Shown here piece after piece: positions 23,830 to 30,562 of a DNA stretch of 41,199 bases. The notes beneath the pieces are model-generated. The model saw only the letters and a program-made list of their open reading frames with translations, did not search any database and had not been told where the DNA came from. The position numbers and the translations under genes are program-made. Numbering within the stretch: position 1 is the stretch's first letter; every line of letters starts with the position of its first letter. The stretch spans positions 1-41,199 of the IMG/VR virus record IMGVR_UViG_3300006920_000090. One strand, given 5' to 3'. Source of the stretch: a virus.

Positions 23830-24257
23830 TGCCAATACCAAGCCAACTAATTAAACAGCGAAAATCGTATTTGCGCAAAAACAAGCTCACGAAAATTGAG
23901 AAGCTGGACTGTACTGTGGTCGCCTACGCGATTGTCACGGGCATCAGCTACGCGGAAGCTCACGACGCGCTGAGACGCGCGGGACGTAGGAACGGTCACG
24001 GGTTTTGGCTCCAACATCCCGAGAACCTAGACAAGCTAATGCGAGAGCAAAATTGCAAGGCGGTCGAAATTGGCCTCCACAGCGTGAAGGGAAGGACAAC
24101 CAAAACAATCCAGTTGCCGCGTGACCATCGGTATCTGGTTTTTGTTCGGTCGCACGTTCTCGCCGTTCAATTTGGTTTGGTCAAAGACTGGAGTTACAAA
24201 CGAAATTTGCGGATTCAAGAAGTGTATCGAATAGAAAGAACCGAGGAAAACAAATGA
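23829..24257 (+). CDS. Papain-like-fold cysteine peptidase (phage type)
   Basis: The protein has 142 residues. LDCTVVAYAIVTGISYAEAH (Cys near residue 28) followed by DALRRAGRRNGHGFW, and later YLVFVRSHVLAVQFGLVKDW, give the Cys, His and Asp of a papain-like fold in the order seen in short phage C39-like proteins (DC-x-x-A, then H-x-x-x-V and a D-W). No signal peptide is present, so it would act in the cytoplasm. Substrate unknown. It may process or deubiquitinate-like cleave a host protein. Coupled to the flanking genes by TAATG and ATGA overlaps. Confidence 0.6.
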   Translation: MPIPSQLIKQRKSYLRKNKLTKIEKLDCTVVAYAIVTGISYAEAHDALRRAGRRNGHGFWLQHPENLDKLMREQNCKAVEIGLHSVKGRTTKTIQLPRDHRYLVFVRSHVLAVQFGLVKDWSYKRNLRIQEVYRIERTEENK

Positions 24258-24592
24258 GCATTGAAACAGCAGTGAAACAGTATCTCGCCGGGAAAGCTCC
24301 GCGAGATGATTTTGAATGGGAAAATCAAATGATCGCCAAAAACCTGCCTCTCGACCGGAACGCGCATTGGACGATGCTAGTCCGAATCTACGGCGCGGGC
24401 GCGTGCTTGCAAGAAGTCAAGCGGCAAGCCAAAGTCCGATGGACTTGCAACGGATCGGTGAGAGGGGCATGCGGCATCAATCATCGAACACGGGAAGCGG
24501 CAAGCAAGTGTTGCGAGCGTGATATGAGAGCGTGCAACAAACAAGGCGGCTACTCTGATCGGTATGTGACGGAGGTCAGGAAAGTGTACTAG
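24254..24592 (+). CDS. Small Cys/His-rich phage protein with GGYSDR motif
   Basis: The protein has 112 residues. The first half is helical. The second half, WTCNGSVRGACGINHRTREA, then SKCCERDMRACNKQGG and YSDRYV, has Cys and His spaced as for a zinc finger, with a conserved-looking GGYSDR end that I recall from other phage proteins of unknown role. It overlaps the peptidase stop by four bases (ATGA). Nucleic-acid or protein binding is possible. Confidence 0.6.
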   Translation: MSIETAVKQYLAGKAPRDDFEWENQMIAKNLPLDRNAHWTMLVRIYGAGACLQEVKRQAKVRWTCNGSVRGACGINHRTREAASKCCERDMRACNKQGGYSDRYVTEVRKVY

Positions 24593-24612
24593 GTCAGTAG
24601 ATCGACACGCGC

Positions 24613-24629
24613 CCACCGCTCGCCGGTGG
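24613..24629 (+). terminator. Weak hairpin after the zinc-finger gene
   Basis: CCACCG (24613-24618) pairs with CGGTGG (24624-24629) around CTCGC. A T-rich stretch with TTTTTT begins about 20 bases later. The distance makes intrinsic termination doubtful. Confidence 0.3.
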
Positions 24630-24674
24630 TCGCTCTGTTGTTTACTGGTTTTTTGAAGGGAGATTTAATTTGCG

Positions 24675-24785
24675 ATGTTGATTTTTAAATTGGTTGTTTA
24701 CGCGGCGATGGTTGGAAGTATCGCCGTCATTTTGGTGGACATGGTTAAAATTTTTAAAGGGAGTGATGATGATGAGAAACAATGA
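24675..24785 (+). CDS. 36-residue single-span membrane protein
   Basis: This short frame reads MLIFKLVVYAAMVGSIAVIL followed by VDMVKIFKGSDDDEKQ. It has one clear membrane span (about residues 3-21) and an acidic/basic tail. GGGAG lies 12 bases before the ATG, which is long. The frame overlaps the start of the lipoprotein gene by 14 bases in another frame. Small holin-like or inner-spanin-like roles would fit the pairing with a lipoprotein, but no family match is claimed. Confidence 0.45.
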   Translation: MLIFKLVVYAAMVGSIAVILVDMVKIFKGSDDDEKQ

Positions 24786-24957
24786 TTGCAAGGGATTTAT
24801 TTTGTTTGCTGGTTTGTTGATTTTGCTGCTGACGGTCGGACTGCTGTGCGGCTGCCAAGCGACAAGCCAGCGCGCCGTAATTGAAACGAGTGTCCCGAAC
24901 GTATGGTCTGAGCAGCCAACCCAGACCATCTCAATTAAGTTGGAGTTTGCAAAATAA
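24772..24957 (+). CDS. Small outer-membrane-type lipoprotein
   Basis: Three consecutive ATGs lie at 24766, 24769 and 24772. AGGGAG ends at 24763, so the last has the best spacing, giving 61 residues (MRNNDCKGFILFAGLLILLL...). The lipobox is LCGC with Gln at +2, favouring the outer membrane, and the mature part is about 38 residues with no further span. Size and overlap with a membrane protein gene resemble o-spanin arrangements. It could also be a superinfection-exclusion lipoprotein. The longer frame from 24694 lacks a ribosome site and a signal-peptide-like start. Confidence 0.6.
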   Translation: MRNNDCKGFILFAGLLILLLTVGLLCGCQATSQRAVIETSVPNVWSEQPTQTISIKLEFAK

Positions 24958-25184
24958 TGGGAATGTTAAGCGGTGATGATAGTGACGCTGAACAATTGCG
25001 TGATTCAATCGCGCGAAAAGAACGGCGAATTTACCATCTTCAAACCCACCAAATTCCAAATCTCCGTCAACGTGTTGTTGAGTTGCGAATCGAACTGGGA
25101 TTACTTGAAGATAAAATTCAAAAGAAAAAACAGGTGGCGAAGATTCTTAAATTGATAAAGAAAGCAGGCAACGGAAATGAGTGA
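24957..25184 (+). CDS. Small coiled-coil protein
   Basis: The frame encodes 75 residues (MGMLSGDDSDAEQLRDSIAR...). Residues 10-70 form an uninterrupted, highly charged helix with heptads (LRQRVVELRIELGLLEDKIQ), ending in basic KKKQVAKILKLIKKAG. The ATG overlaps the lipoprotein stop as TAATG and its end overlaps the next gene. Such proteins often make dimers. Function unknown. Confidence 0.6.
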   Translation: MGMLSGDDSDAEQLRDSIARKERRIYHLQTHQIPNLRQRVVELRIELGLLEDKIQKKKQVAKILKLIKKAGNGNE

Positions 25185-25578
25185 TATTCAAAAAGCGTTT
25201 GAACAGGCTTTGCCCGATGCCAAGCCAGTGCAGGATTGGTATTGCACACTGTATTTAACCGAGCGTTGGTACGGTGGAGCAGAGGAAGGCGGCTGGTGGG
25301 GTTCAACGGTGACTGCCGTGGCTCATGTGAGCTATAAGACGGAAGCCGAAGCAGAAGCCGCGCTGGCCGCTGTGAAGCAACTCGCCATTGCAAAGACCAA
25401 AGAGGCGAAGAAGATCCACGGCGATGTTTGCTTGCAGCAACTCGATTACTGCGAACAGCGTGGCATTGACGATGCCAACAGCGTCTTTGGCGAGGTGGAC
25501 GGCGAGGATTCTTATTCTGTGAGAATCGAAAACGAATTGGGCGAGTCGGAATATTCGACAAGCCGTTATTACGAGTAG
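25177..25578 (+). CDS. Acidic phage protein of unknown function
   Basis: The protein has 133 residues. An aromatic segment (WYCTLYLTERWYGGAEEGGW) is followed by an Ala/Glu helix (KTEAEAEAALAAVKQLAIAK) and an acidic C-terminus (GEVDGEDSYSVRIENELGE). It starts inside the end of the coiled-coil gene (8-base overlap). The WYGG...EGGWW pattern looks conserved rather than random, but I cannot name a family. Confidence 0.6.
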   Translation: MSDIQKAFEQALPDAKPVQDWYCTLYLTERWYGGAEEGGWWGSTVTAVAHVSYKTEAEAEAALAAVKQLAIAKTKEAKKIHGDVCLQQLDYCEQRGIDDANSVFGEVDGEDSYSVRIENELGESEYSTSRYYE

Positions 25579-25607
25579 AAATTTAACTTTTATTGGAGAT
25601 GGAAAAG

Positions 25608-26006
25608 ATGAGTAAGAAACAGGAATTAGACTTAGGCCGGATGATTGATGTTTTTTCCGTGAATGATATTTTGGAATTACTTACGGGTGCTTGGGAGGGG
25701 GGAAGTAACTATTGGATCGAATCGGTTGAGATGAAAGGCTCTTACGATTTGGAACAGCGTCCAAACAAATACTATCCGTCATATGCACTCGCGCCGTTCA
25801 TTGGCGGCAAGCTGGCAATTCATTTGACGGAATCTGATGGCGGCGAAGTCCACAACCTTACCGAAAAGAAAATTCGGAACGGTATCAAATTGATTCGAGA
25901 GAAGCACCCAAAGCATTACGCTAACTGGGTTGGGCAAGATGATGACGCTGAAACCTCAGACGTTTTTTTGCAACTCTGCCTGTTTAAAGAAGTGATTTTC
26001 GGTTAG
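25608..26006 (+). CDS. Phage accessory protein of unknown function
   Basis: The protein has 132 residues from the ATG giving MSKKQELDLGRMIDVFSVND. An upstream ATG belongs to the GGAGATGGA ribosome site. The order helix, then WEGGSNYWIESVEMKG, then YPSYALAPFIGGKLAIHLTE, then a DDDAETSDVFLQ end recalls small phage proteins induced early, but no motif is diagnostic. It is followed by a very strong terminator. Confidence 0.6.
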   Translation: MSKKQELDLGRMIDVFSVNDILELLTGAWEGGSNYWIESVEMKGSYDLEQRPNKYYPSYALAPFIGGKLAIHLTESDGGEVHNLTEKKIRNGIKLIREKHPKHYANWVGQDDDAETSDVFLQLCLFKEVIFG

Positions 26007-26023
26007 CAGGCTGCGATTCTGTT

Positions 26024-26087
26024 GGGCTGTTGTCCTGCCGAGCCTCACGAAATGATCGTGAGGGGGTAGGGCGCAGCCCCTTTTTTT
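26024..26087 (+). terminator. Long three-part hairpin terminator
   Basis: Three stems stack: GGGCTG/CAGCCC (26024-26029, 26074-26079), CCTGCC/GGTAGG with a G-T pair (26034-26039, 26065-26070), and CCTCACGA/TCGTGAGG (26043-26050, 26056-26063). Seven T follow at 26081-26087. It separates the early cassette from two further rightward genes. Confidence 0.85.
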
Positions 26088-26102
26088 ACCATTGGAGATG
26101 AA

Positions 26103-26483
26103 ATGACCAAATATTTAACCAACCTGACAGACATTCAAAACGAATCGACTTTGCACAGCATGTTGCAATATTTTCTAGGTCGGCCTCAGTTTCGACATAT
26201 CGCCAGAAACATGTTAATTGCTGGCGACCCTCTTTTCAGTCAAAGACTTTTTGACGAGGGAATTACGATGTCAGACAAATGGCTCAAACTTTATTTTAAA
26301 ACTAGGCTGGCATCGGAACTGTTTTTGACAAAGCACAGCGATGCGAAGCGACTTGACGAACTGGTAGTTGTCATTCCTATTACTTGGACTCATCCGCAAT
26401 ATTTAGAGGTTTTGATTTTGGGATTTGACGTGCAAGACCATGAAACTTTTTATGCAAACGAGGAAGGACATGTAGATGAATAA
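26103..26483 (+). CDS. Phage protein of unknown function
   Basis: The frame encodes 126 residues (MTKYLTNLTDIQNESTLHSM...). It has an N-terminal helical half and a beta-rich half (ELVVVIPITWTHPQYLEVLI), ending acidic. GGAG precedes the ATG by five bases in the GGAGATGAA-ATG form seen at other starts. The last codons overlap the next gene by 8 bases. No motif is recognised. Confidence 0.6.
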   Translation: MTKYLTNLTDIQNESTLHSMLQYFLGRPQFRHIARNMLIAGDPLFSQRLFDEGITMSDKWLKLYFKTRLASELFLTKHSDAKRLDELVVVIPITWTHPQYLEVLILGFDVQDHETFYANEEGHVDE

Positions 26484-26733
26484 AAAAGACCCCCACATTT
26501 ATTATCACGACCGCCCTTACGGTTTAAGGCCAGACCCAAGCGACCGGCTAAAGTCCGTGAAGGACTACGAGGAGATTGCCACCATCGACACGATTAAGCA
26601 ACGGTGGAAGGAAGGCGACAGCTACCGGCAAATCGCAAAGTGGCTTGACGGGGAAAAGATTCCTACGCGAAGCGGAAACAAATGGCATCACCAGCAGGTG
26701 ACTAGAATTCTTAGGCGGGAGGGATTGATCTAA
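26476..26733 (+). CDS. Small protein with serine-recombinase-type helix-turn-helix
   Basis: The protein has 85 residues. From about residue 40, IKQRWKEGDSYRQIAKWLDG, then KIPTRSGNKWHHQQVTRILR, matches the C-terminal recombinase HTH pattern (an RQIA helix, then IPT-x-xG, then a V-xx-IL recognition helix). No catalytic resolvase domain is present, so it is a DNA-binding module only, likely a transcription or replication regulator. It ends the plus-strand cassette and overlaps the convergent nuclease gene by 23 bases. Confidence 0.65.
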   Translation: MNKKDPHIYYHDRPYGLRPDPSDRLKSVKDYEEIATIDTIKQRWKEGDSYRQIAKWLDGEKIPTRSGNKWHHQQVTRILRREGLI

Positions 26734-27067
26734 CACGTTTTACTTTGCAAGCCCAGCGAGGACGGCGCGCTTTTGTGCCGTCCTTTTTTCGTGCAACAAG
26801 CGGTCGCCAACCGATGACAATAATAACGCCCCCAGCGTCAAGAAACTTTTTAGCGTTCGGTTCCTCGTTTATCTTTTTAATTCGAGCAGAAGTGTTGCCG
26901 CCGCTGGTCGCCTGAATTCCAACTATGCGACCTTCTTTTATTGCGAGTATGTCAATGAAACCGAACAGGTCTTTACGCCGTTTACTGAACTGACACCACC
27001 TCTCAACAACTTCACAATGGTAGCCTGCTTCTCGAAACCGTTTCAATGTTCGCTGGGTTGGAGTCAA
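26711..27067 (-). CDS. VRR-NUC / Holliday-junction-nuclease-like protein
   Basis: The protein has 118 residues. DLFGFIDILAIKEGRIVGIQ then ATSGGN gives the Asp and Q-x-T variant of the PD-(D/E)XK core typical of small phage nucleases, preceded by a helical segment and followed by KKFLDAGGVIIVIGW. The basic C-terminus (KVKRVRSIPPA) could bind DNA. Its role would be junction or flap processing in recombination. It is last in the leftward replication operon, and its 3' end hosts the terminator of the opposing cassette. Confidence 0.7.
   Translation of the reverse strand: MTPTQRTLKRFREAGYHCEVVERWCQFSKRRKDLFGFIDILAIKEGRIVGIQATSGGNTSARIKKINEEPNAKKFLDAGGVIIVIGWRPLVARKKDGTKARRPRWACKVKRVRSIPPA
26759..26789 (+). 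terminator. Terminator of the rightward cassette, inside an opposing gene
   Basis: AGGACGGC (26759-26766) pairs with GCCGTCCT (26777-26784), followed by a six-T run. It stops rightward transcription after the HTH gene. It is fully contained in the last codons of the nuclease gene on the other strand. Confidence 0.85.
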
Positions 27068-27312
27068 TCGTAAAGCCTTCCGTGATAAGCTCGGTCAGTC
27101 AACCAAGCCTGCTTGTTCCATGAGCCGCAAGCCAGAAAAGCCGTGTCACGATCTTTGCATTGACTGCAAGCTGGGCTGGCATTACCAAGCTCAATTTTTG
27201 TCACCCTAATGGGGTCAGAGCAAAGGCGGCAAAAGTCGCGAACGTAAACACTGTTTTCGATCTTCGACCCTCGCCGCCCCCATTTGGTTTCATTAGGTTC
27301 AATTGGCCTCAT
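27064..27312 (-). CDS. Small zinc-finger protein
   Basis: The protein has 82 residues with FCRLCSDPIRV and ACSQCKDRD, a CxxC...CxxC pair separated by about 24 residues, plus ACGSW. A zinc ribbon is likely. The stop and the next gene's ATG overlap as ATGA at both ends, so it is translationally coupled to the initiator-like and nuclease genes. A role beside DNA replication or as HNH-like protein lacking the catalytic His was considered; no H-N-H is visible. Confidence 0.6.
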   Translation of the reverse strand: MRPIEPNETKWGRRGSKIENSVYVRDFCRLCSDPIRVTKIELGNASPACSQCKDRDTAFLACGSWNKQAWLTDRAYHGRLYD

Positions 27313-27764
27313 CGACCTAGTTCCTTTTTAACCATTGCCCTAAATTCTTTAGCCTCCCGCTCTCGTTGCTCTTGAGAAATCTCTACTTTGCTGTGAGAAG
27401 CGAGTTGCTTAGTTTGGCGAGCAAGTTGCTTTTGTTTAGACAAGGCTTTTAATTTCCTTTTCTCATAAACTTCCTCGCCAAATTCAATAAAGCGATCTAC
27501 ATTTTCCGACCTCATCGAAACATGAAGACCTAGATACTTTGTTCTCCTTTCGTTTTCGCCAAGATTGTGAGGCGTGTTGTGAATTCCCAAAATTGCCATT
27601 GCTAAATCATCTACCGAATAACCGTCTCGCAACCGATTCCTAATTAAATCGCGTTTTGCCTTGTTAAGTTTTTCGCGAGGATGATATTTAACATGAATGT
27701 CAAAAACTTCAACGATGTGTTCAGCAAGAACAACCCTTGCACGATTTTTTTTGGCATTGGACAT
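27309..27764 (-). CDS. Replication initiator/organiser-like C-terminal domain protein
   Basis: The protein has 151 residues. IVEVFDIHVKYHPREKLNKA, then RDLIRNRLRDGYSVDDLAMA, ILGIHNTPHN and KYLGLHVSMRSENVDRFIEF follow the pattern of the conserved C-terminal domain of phage replication proteins (a structure with RL-x-E/DGYS-x-DDL and ...S-EN-x-x-F). The N-terminal DNA-binding part of such proteins is absent. The C-terminus is basic and helical. It may load a helicase at the origin. Its first 44 bases overlap the previous gene. Confidence 0.55.
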   Translation of the reverse strand: MSNAKKNRARVVLAEHIVEVFDIHVKYHPREKLNKAKRDLIRNRLRDGYSVDDLAMAILGIHNTPHNLGENERRTKYLGLHVSMRSENVDRFIEFGEEVYEKRKLKALSKQKQLARQTKQLASHSKVEISQEQREREAKEFRAMVKKELGR

Positions 27765-27966
27765 CTATTTTAATCCTTTCTAAATCATCCTCCAGACGAA
27801 CTAATGCTTGTCTTATGTAAGTAATGTCCTCCTTCAATGTTTCTTCTGCTGGAGGCAATTTGGCTGGTGCAGATACATCGCATGGATGGTGATATTTTAG
27901 CAAATGCTTGTTCAGTTCCAAAATTTCTTCATGCGAAACGGATTCGCGATCTTCTTCACCTGACAT
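27721..27966 (-). CDS. Small acidic protein with cysteine-rich tail
   Basis: The protein has 81 residues from the ATG giving MSGEEDRESVSHEEILELNK; AGGAG lies seven bases upstream. It is helical (LKEDITYIRQALVRLEDDLE) and ends CQKKSCKGCSC, a likely metal site. Its last 44 bases overlap the initiator-like gene in another frame and include a run of eight A. No family is recognised. Confidence 0.6.
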   Translation of the reverse strand: MSGEEDRESVSHEEILELNKHLLKYHHPCDVSAPAKLPPAEETLKEDITYIRQALVRLEDDLERIKIDVQCQKKSCKGCSC

Positions 27967-27976
27967 TTTTTTGCTC

Positions 27977-28504
27977 CTAAAATGGGATGTTTTCGTCAGC
28001 AACAGGCTTTTTGGTCATTTTGCTGGCAGGGACTGGAGTCTCTTTCATTGCAGAATTAGCAGACAATGAGCGAAGCTGCCCTCCAAGACGGCTGTCAAGA
28101 CTTTTTGCCGAGTCTGCCGAAACACCTTCAGTCTTACTACCACCCGATTCATATGGATTTATGTATTTAGTTTGCAATCCATACTTTTCGTTCATCTCGG
28201 TTTCGACCGCTATCGGCGTTGGATGCCAAGTGCGTTCAACAATTGACGCAAACGAACCTGACCAGCCAGCGTATTCGATAAGATTCTGACAGGCAGTCTT
28301 TTGCAGACCTTTTTTGCCTACCACCCAAACGTCAGCAATAAAGGTCGCAGGTTCAAACGCAAACCATCCTCCAGATTCAAACACCTCAGTAAGTTCAATG
28401 TGAAGTTTGACTACAACTGAACCCGAATCAAATTCCTTTAGTTCATAATCAAAAATTTCGCCTCGGAATTTTCCAACTTCATTTAATGCTTTAGCTTCTG
28501 ACAT
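27977..28504 (-). CDS. Single-stranded DNA-binding protein-like (OB fold, DENIPF tip)
   Basis: The protein has 175 residues. A beta-rich N-terminal domain (about 10-110; KFRGEIFDYELKEFDSGSV, then VVKLHIELTEVF) is followed by a flexible Ser-rich linker and an acidic tip ending DENIPF, closely like the DDDIPF end that SSB uses to recruit partners. The gene is between the Sak4-like ATPase and the initiator-like gene. It is thus the likely phage SSB, unlike the standard bacterial family in its core. Its leader has AGAGATGGAGAG, one of the repeated GGA motifs. Confidence 0.65.
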   Translation of the reverse strand: MSEAKALNEVGKFRGEIFDYELKEFDSGSVVVKLHIELTEVFESGGWFAFEPATFIADVWVVGKKGLQKTACQNLIEYAGWSGSFASIVERTWHPTPIAVETEMNEKYGLQTKYINPYESGGSKTEGVSADSAKSLDSRLGGQLRSLSANSAMKETPVPASKMTKKPVADENIPF

Positions 28505-28511
28505 CTCTTAA

Positions 28512-28523
28512 CTCTCCATCTCT
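28512..28523 (-). promoter_or_regulatory. AGAGATGGAGAG leader motif of the SSB-like gene
   Basis: On the minus strand AGAGATGGAGAG lies eight to nineteen bases before the ATG and supplies GGAG as ribosome site. It is a variant of the motif at csrA and other genes. Confidence 0.4.
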
Positions 28524-28593
28524 AAAAATAAAAACTCTCGACCTTGCCAATCCGTTAGCAACTTTCCTCTTTAATCCATGAGGTAGCCGAGAG
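28524..28593 (-). terminator. Terminator/attenuator between ATPase and SSB-like genes
   Basis: On the minus strand CTCTCG (28588-28593) pairs with CGAGAG (28535-28540), and ACCT pairs with AGGT next to it, followed by TTTTTATTTTT. The loop is about 36 bases. It is expected to reduce readthrough from recombination genes into the SSB-like gene. Confidence 0.6.
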
Positions 28594-28605
28594 AAAAACC
28601 AAAAT

Positions 28606-29502
28606 CTATTCTCCAAACATAACCTTCCAAAGATCAAAACTACCTTTTTTGTATTCAATTGTGTCTGGAATCTCTCTGCCACTTCCTAGCGTTCTGTGTT
28701 TCGCCCATGCAGTCGTGCTTCTAACTGTATGTATTGCACGAGAATCGCCTTTTTCTACTTTACCATCCTCAACATACCTGTCGTGATCGACTCTAAAAAA
28801 GTGATTGCACCATTCAAACACTCTTTCCCTGAGCTTTGCCGTCTTAGAGGGAGACTGCAACCGAGGCTGATACTCAAGATAATCATCTGACTCAGCAGAC
28901 GGTACTTTTTCGGCTGTCTGGTGACAAATTAGAACAACGTGCTTTCCGCTTCGCGCAATGCTGTCTAGGTCAGATAGAATAAGCAAACTTTTTTCAAATA
29001 CATGGACTAATCCTTTTCCAAAACCGTAGTCTTCAAGGGATTTAATTTTCTTGCCCATTTTTTCGTGAGGAACAGTTTCAATCACATGCTTGCCGATCAA
29101 CTCCTCCAGTTTGGTGAATGTGTCAATGACAACTGCATCAAACTGGCTGATTAAATCCTTGTTTTGAAGAACTTCGCGAACTGCTTCAAACGAGCTAATG
29201 AGATTTCCATCACTGTCGGCTACACGACTAACTTCAAGACCAAGCGTTCCTTCGTCAAGATCAATAAACAAAGTCTTAATTCCAACCTTTTCCATGCTTG
29301 CAACAAGCTCGGTCTTTCCAATGCCTCCGCTGCCGTAGACTCCGATTCTTTCGCCTTGGTTACTGACTACTCCTGAAACCAAGCTAATGCCTGACGACCT
29401 GCTTGGCGAGCTTTCACGTTCACGACTTTTTGCGGGTGAACTGCGACTCGTCTTAGGAGGCAAGGGTCTAGCCGATGGAGCAAATTTTTTGGGTACTGAC
29501 AT
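28606..29502 (-). CDS. Sak4/RecA-like ATPase
   Basis: The protein has 298 residues. After a 45-residue Ser/Pro/Arg-rich flexible leader, ERIGVYGSGGIGKTEL gives Walker A at residues 57-64. LFIDLDEGTLG and FDAVVIDTFTKLEEL (about 118) supply Walker B, and HVVLICHQTAEKV is a sensor-like strand. This is the layout of phage Sak4-type single-domain RecA-like recombinases, which work with an SSB to anneal or exchange strands. The neighbouring SSB-like and Cas4/AddB-like genes support the role. AAAGAGAG precedes the ATG. Confidence 0.75.
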   Translation of the reverse strand: MSVPKKFAPSARPLPPKTSRSSPAKSRERESSPSRSSGISLVSGVVSNQGERIGVYGSGGIGKTELVASMEKVGIKTLFIDLDEGTLGLEVSRVADSDGNLISSFEAVREVLQNKDLISQFDAVVIDTFTKLEELIGKHVIETVPHEKMGKKIKSLEDYGFGKGLVHVFEKSLLILSDLDSIARSGKHVVLICHQTAEKVPSAESDDYLEYQPRLQSPSKTAKLRERVFEWCNHFFRVDHDRYVEDGKVEKGDSRAIHTVRSTTAWAKHRTLGSGREIPDTIEYKKGSFDLWKVMFGE

Positions 29503-29521
29503 AACAAACTCTCTTTAAAAA

Positions 29522-30562
29522 CTAACTAAGCTCTGGGTTAACATCACCCAGATGAACAAATCCTTCAGGAACACGATCTTCAAATTTAAACTTTGAGGAA
29601 CACAATCCAAAATAGCTGCAATAGGAACACGATCCCAAATTTACTGTCTTAAAATGGGCGTTGGTTTTTTGGGCTTCCCTAATAGCTTTTTGAATTTCCC
29701 AATTTTCAACCTTCATTTCGGCAATGTCATCATCCAGTCGTGCGATTTCCTGACGCTGGTAATACCAGTCTGGACGCAACTCAATGTCACATTGCAATTT
29801 TTGTGACCATTCTTCAACAAACATAGAACGAGTTTGCAAAACATAGCCCTTTGCTTTGTCTCCGCTTTGACGCGGTTTTCCTTGGGCTGTCATTACGCGC
29901 TTTCCATCTTCACCTAAAACAACCTTGTCTCCATTGTCGTCCAAGACTGGCACGGCTGAGGGCTTAATTGTAGGCTTGCGAATTACATCGTACAAAACGC
30001 TTTCGGGTTCATAACCAAGCTCTCTGGCCGCGTGAGTGTAGATTGTGATCTGCGTGTCTATCTGCAATCTTCGCCAGTAATCCGAATCCGGCGAAATGTC
30101 ATCAGAGATAAACTTATGCTCCAGAATCAAATTTCGATTATCTATTTTAATGATTCCGTCGATCTTACCCGCAAGCTGCCAAATGGTTGACGAACGATTA
30201 GTCGATGGATTTCGCAAAGGAATATTAAACGCCTGCTCAGATTGAAGAACTTCAAATTTAAAGTCCTGCCATCGCCAAACGTAACCTGCGACAAGACACT
30301 CAACGGTTTCCCTTTCGATTTCCCAGTCGTATTGTTCAATGCCTTCAGGAAGCCCTGCGTACATGTCCGAAACAGCATGTATTGCAGCTTCGAGACTCCC
30401 AGTCTTTTTGTAAGCGTCCAGACCTTCGTGACCTGCCGATCCCATTCTAAGTGCCTTGGCATCAACCACGCGACGCAAGCCAAGCTCGTAAGCCCAGTAG
30501 TGTTTCTTTCTACAAAGTTTAAACGCCTGCATTCTACTGTGCGTCAAAAGTTGCTTAGTCAT
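29522..30562 (-). CDS. Cas4/AddB-like Fe-S PD-(D/E)XK exonuclease
   Basis: The protein has 346 residues from the ATG giving MTKQLLTHSRMQAFKLCRKK. AAAGG lies seven bases upstream and the start lies within the end of csrA. The nuclease core is GKIDGIIKID, then LILEHKF (about 137-150), with an earlier GHEGLD. Four Cys, one near residue 17 (KLCRKK) and CSYCSYFGLC (C-x2-C-x5-C) near the end, match the iron-sulphur frame of Cas4 and AddB. It would resect DNA ends for the Sak4-type recombinase. No Cas1 or array is present, so a CRISPR role is unlikely. Confidence 0.8.
   Translation of the reverse strand: MTKQLLTHSRMQAFKLCRKKHYWAYELGLRRVVDAKALRMGSAGHEGLDAYKKTGSLEAAIHAVSDMYAGLPEGIEQYDWEIERETVECLVAGYVWRWQDFKFEVLQSEQAFNIPLRNPSTNRSSTIWQLAGKIDGIIKIDNRNLILEHKFISDDISPDSDYWRRLQIDTQITIYTHAARELGYEPESVLYDVIRKPTIKPSAVPVLDDNGDKVVLGEDGKRVMTAQGKPRQSGDKAKGYVLQTRSMFVEEWSQKLQCDIELRPDWYYQRQEIARLDDDIAEMKVENWEIQKAIREAQKTNAHFKTVNLGSCSYCSYFGLCSSKFKFEDRVPEGFVHLGDVNPELS

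Noticed and set aside
24694-24765. Longer N-terminus for the lipoprotein
   Set aside because: It would place Trp/Phe-rich sequence before the signal peptide, has no Shine-Dalgarno sequence, and overlaps the 36-residue membrane protein frame. The ATGs near 24772 follow AGGGAG.
26476-26733. Serine integrase or resolvase
   Set aside because: Only the C-terminal HTH-like region is present. There is no catalytic Ser domain, and no integrase or attachment site was seen elsewhere in the window, so lysogeny is not claimed.
28491-28682. 63-codon frame between ATPase and SSB-like genes
   Set aside because: It spans the terminator hairpin, overlaps both genes out of frame and has no ribosome site.
29522-30562. 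CRISPR-associated Cas4 function
   Set aside because: Sequence resembles Cas4/AddB, but no Cas1, Cas2 or repeat-spacer array is in the window; the neighbours are recombination genes.
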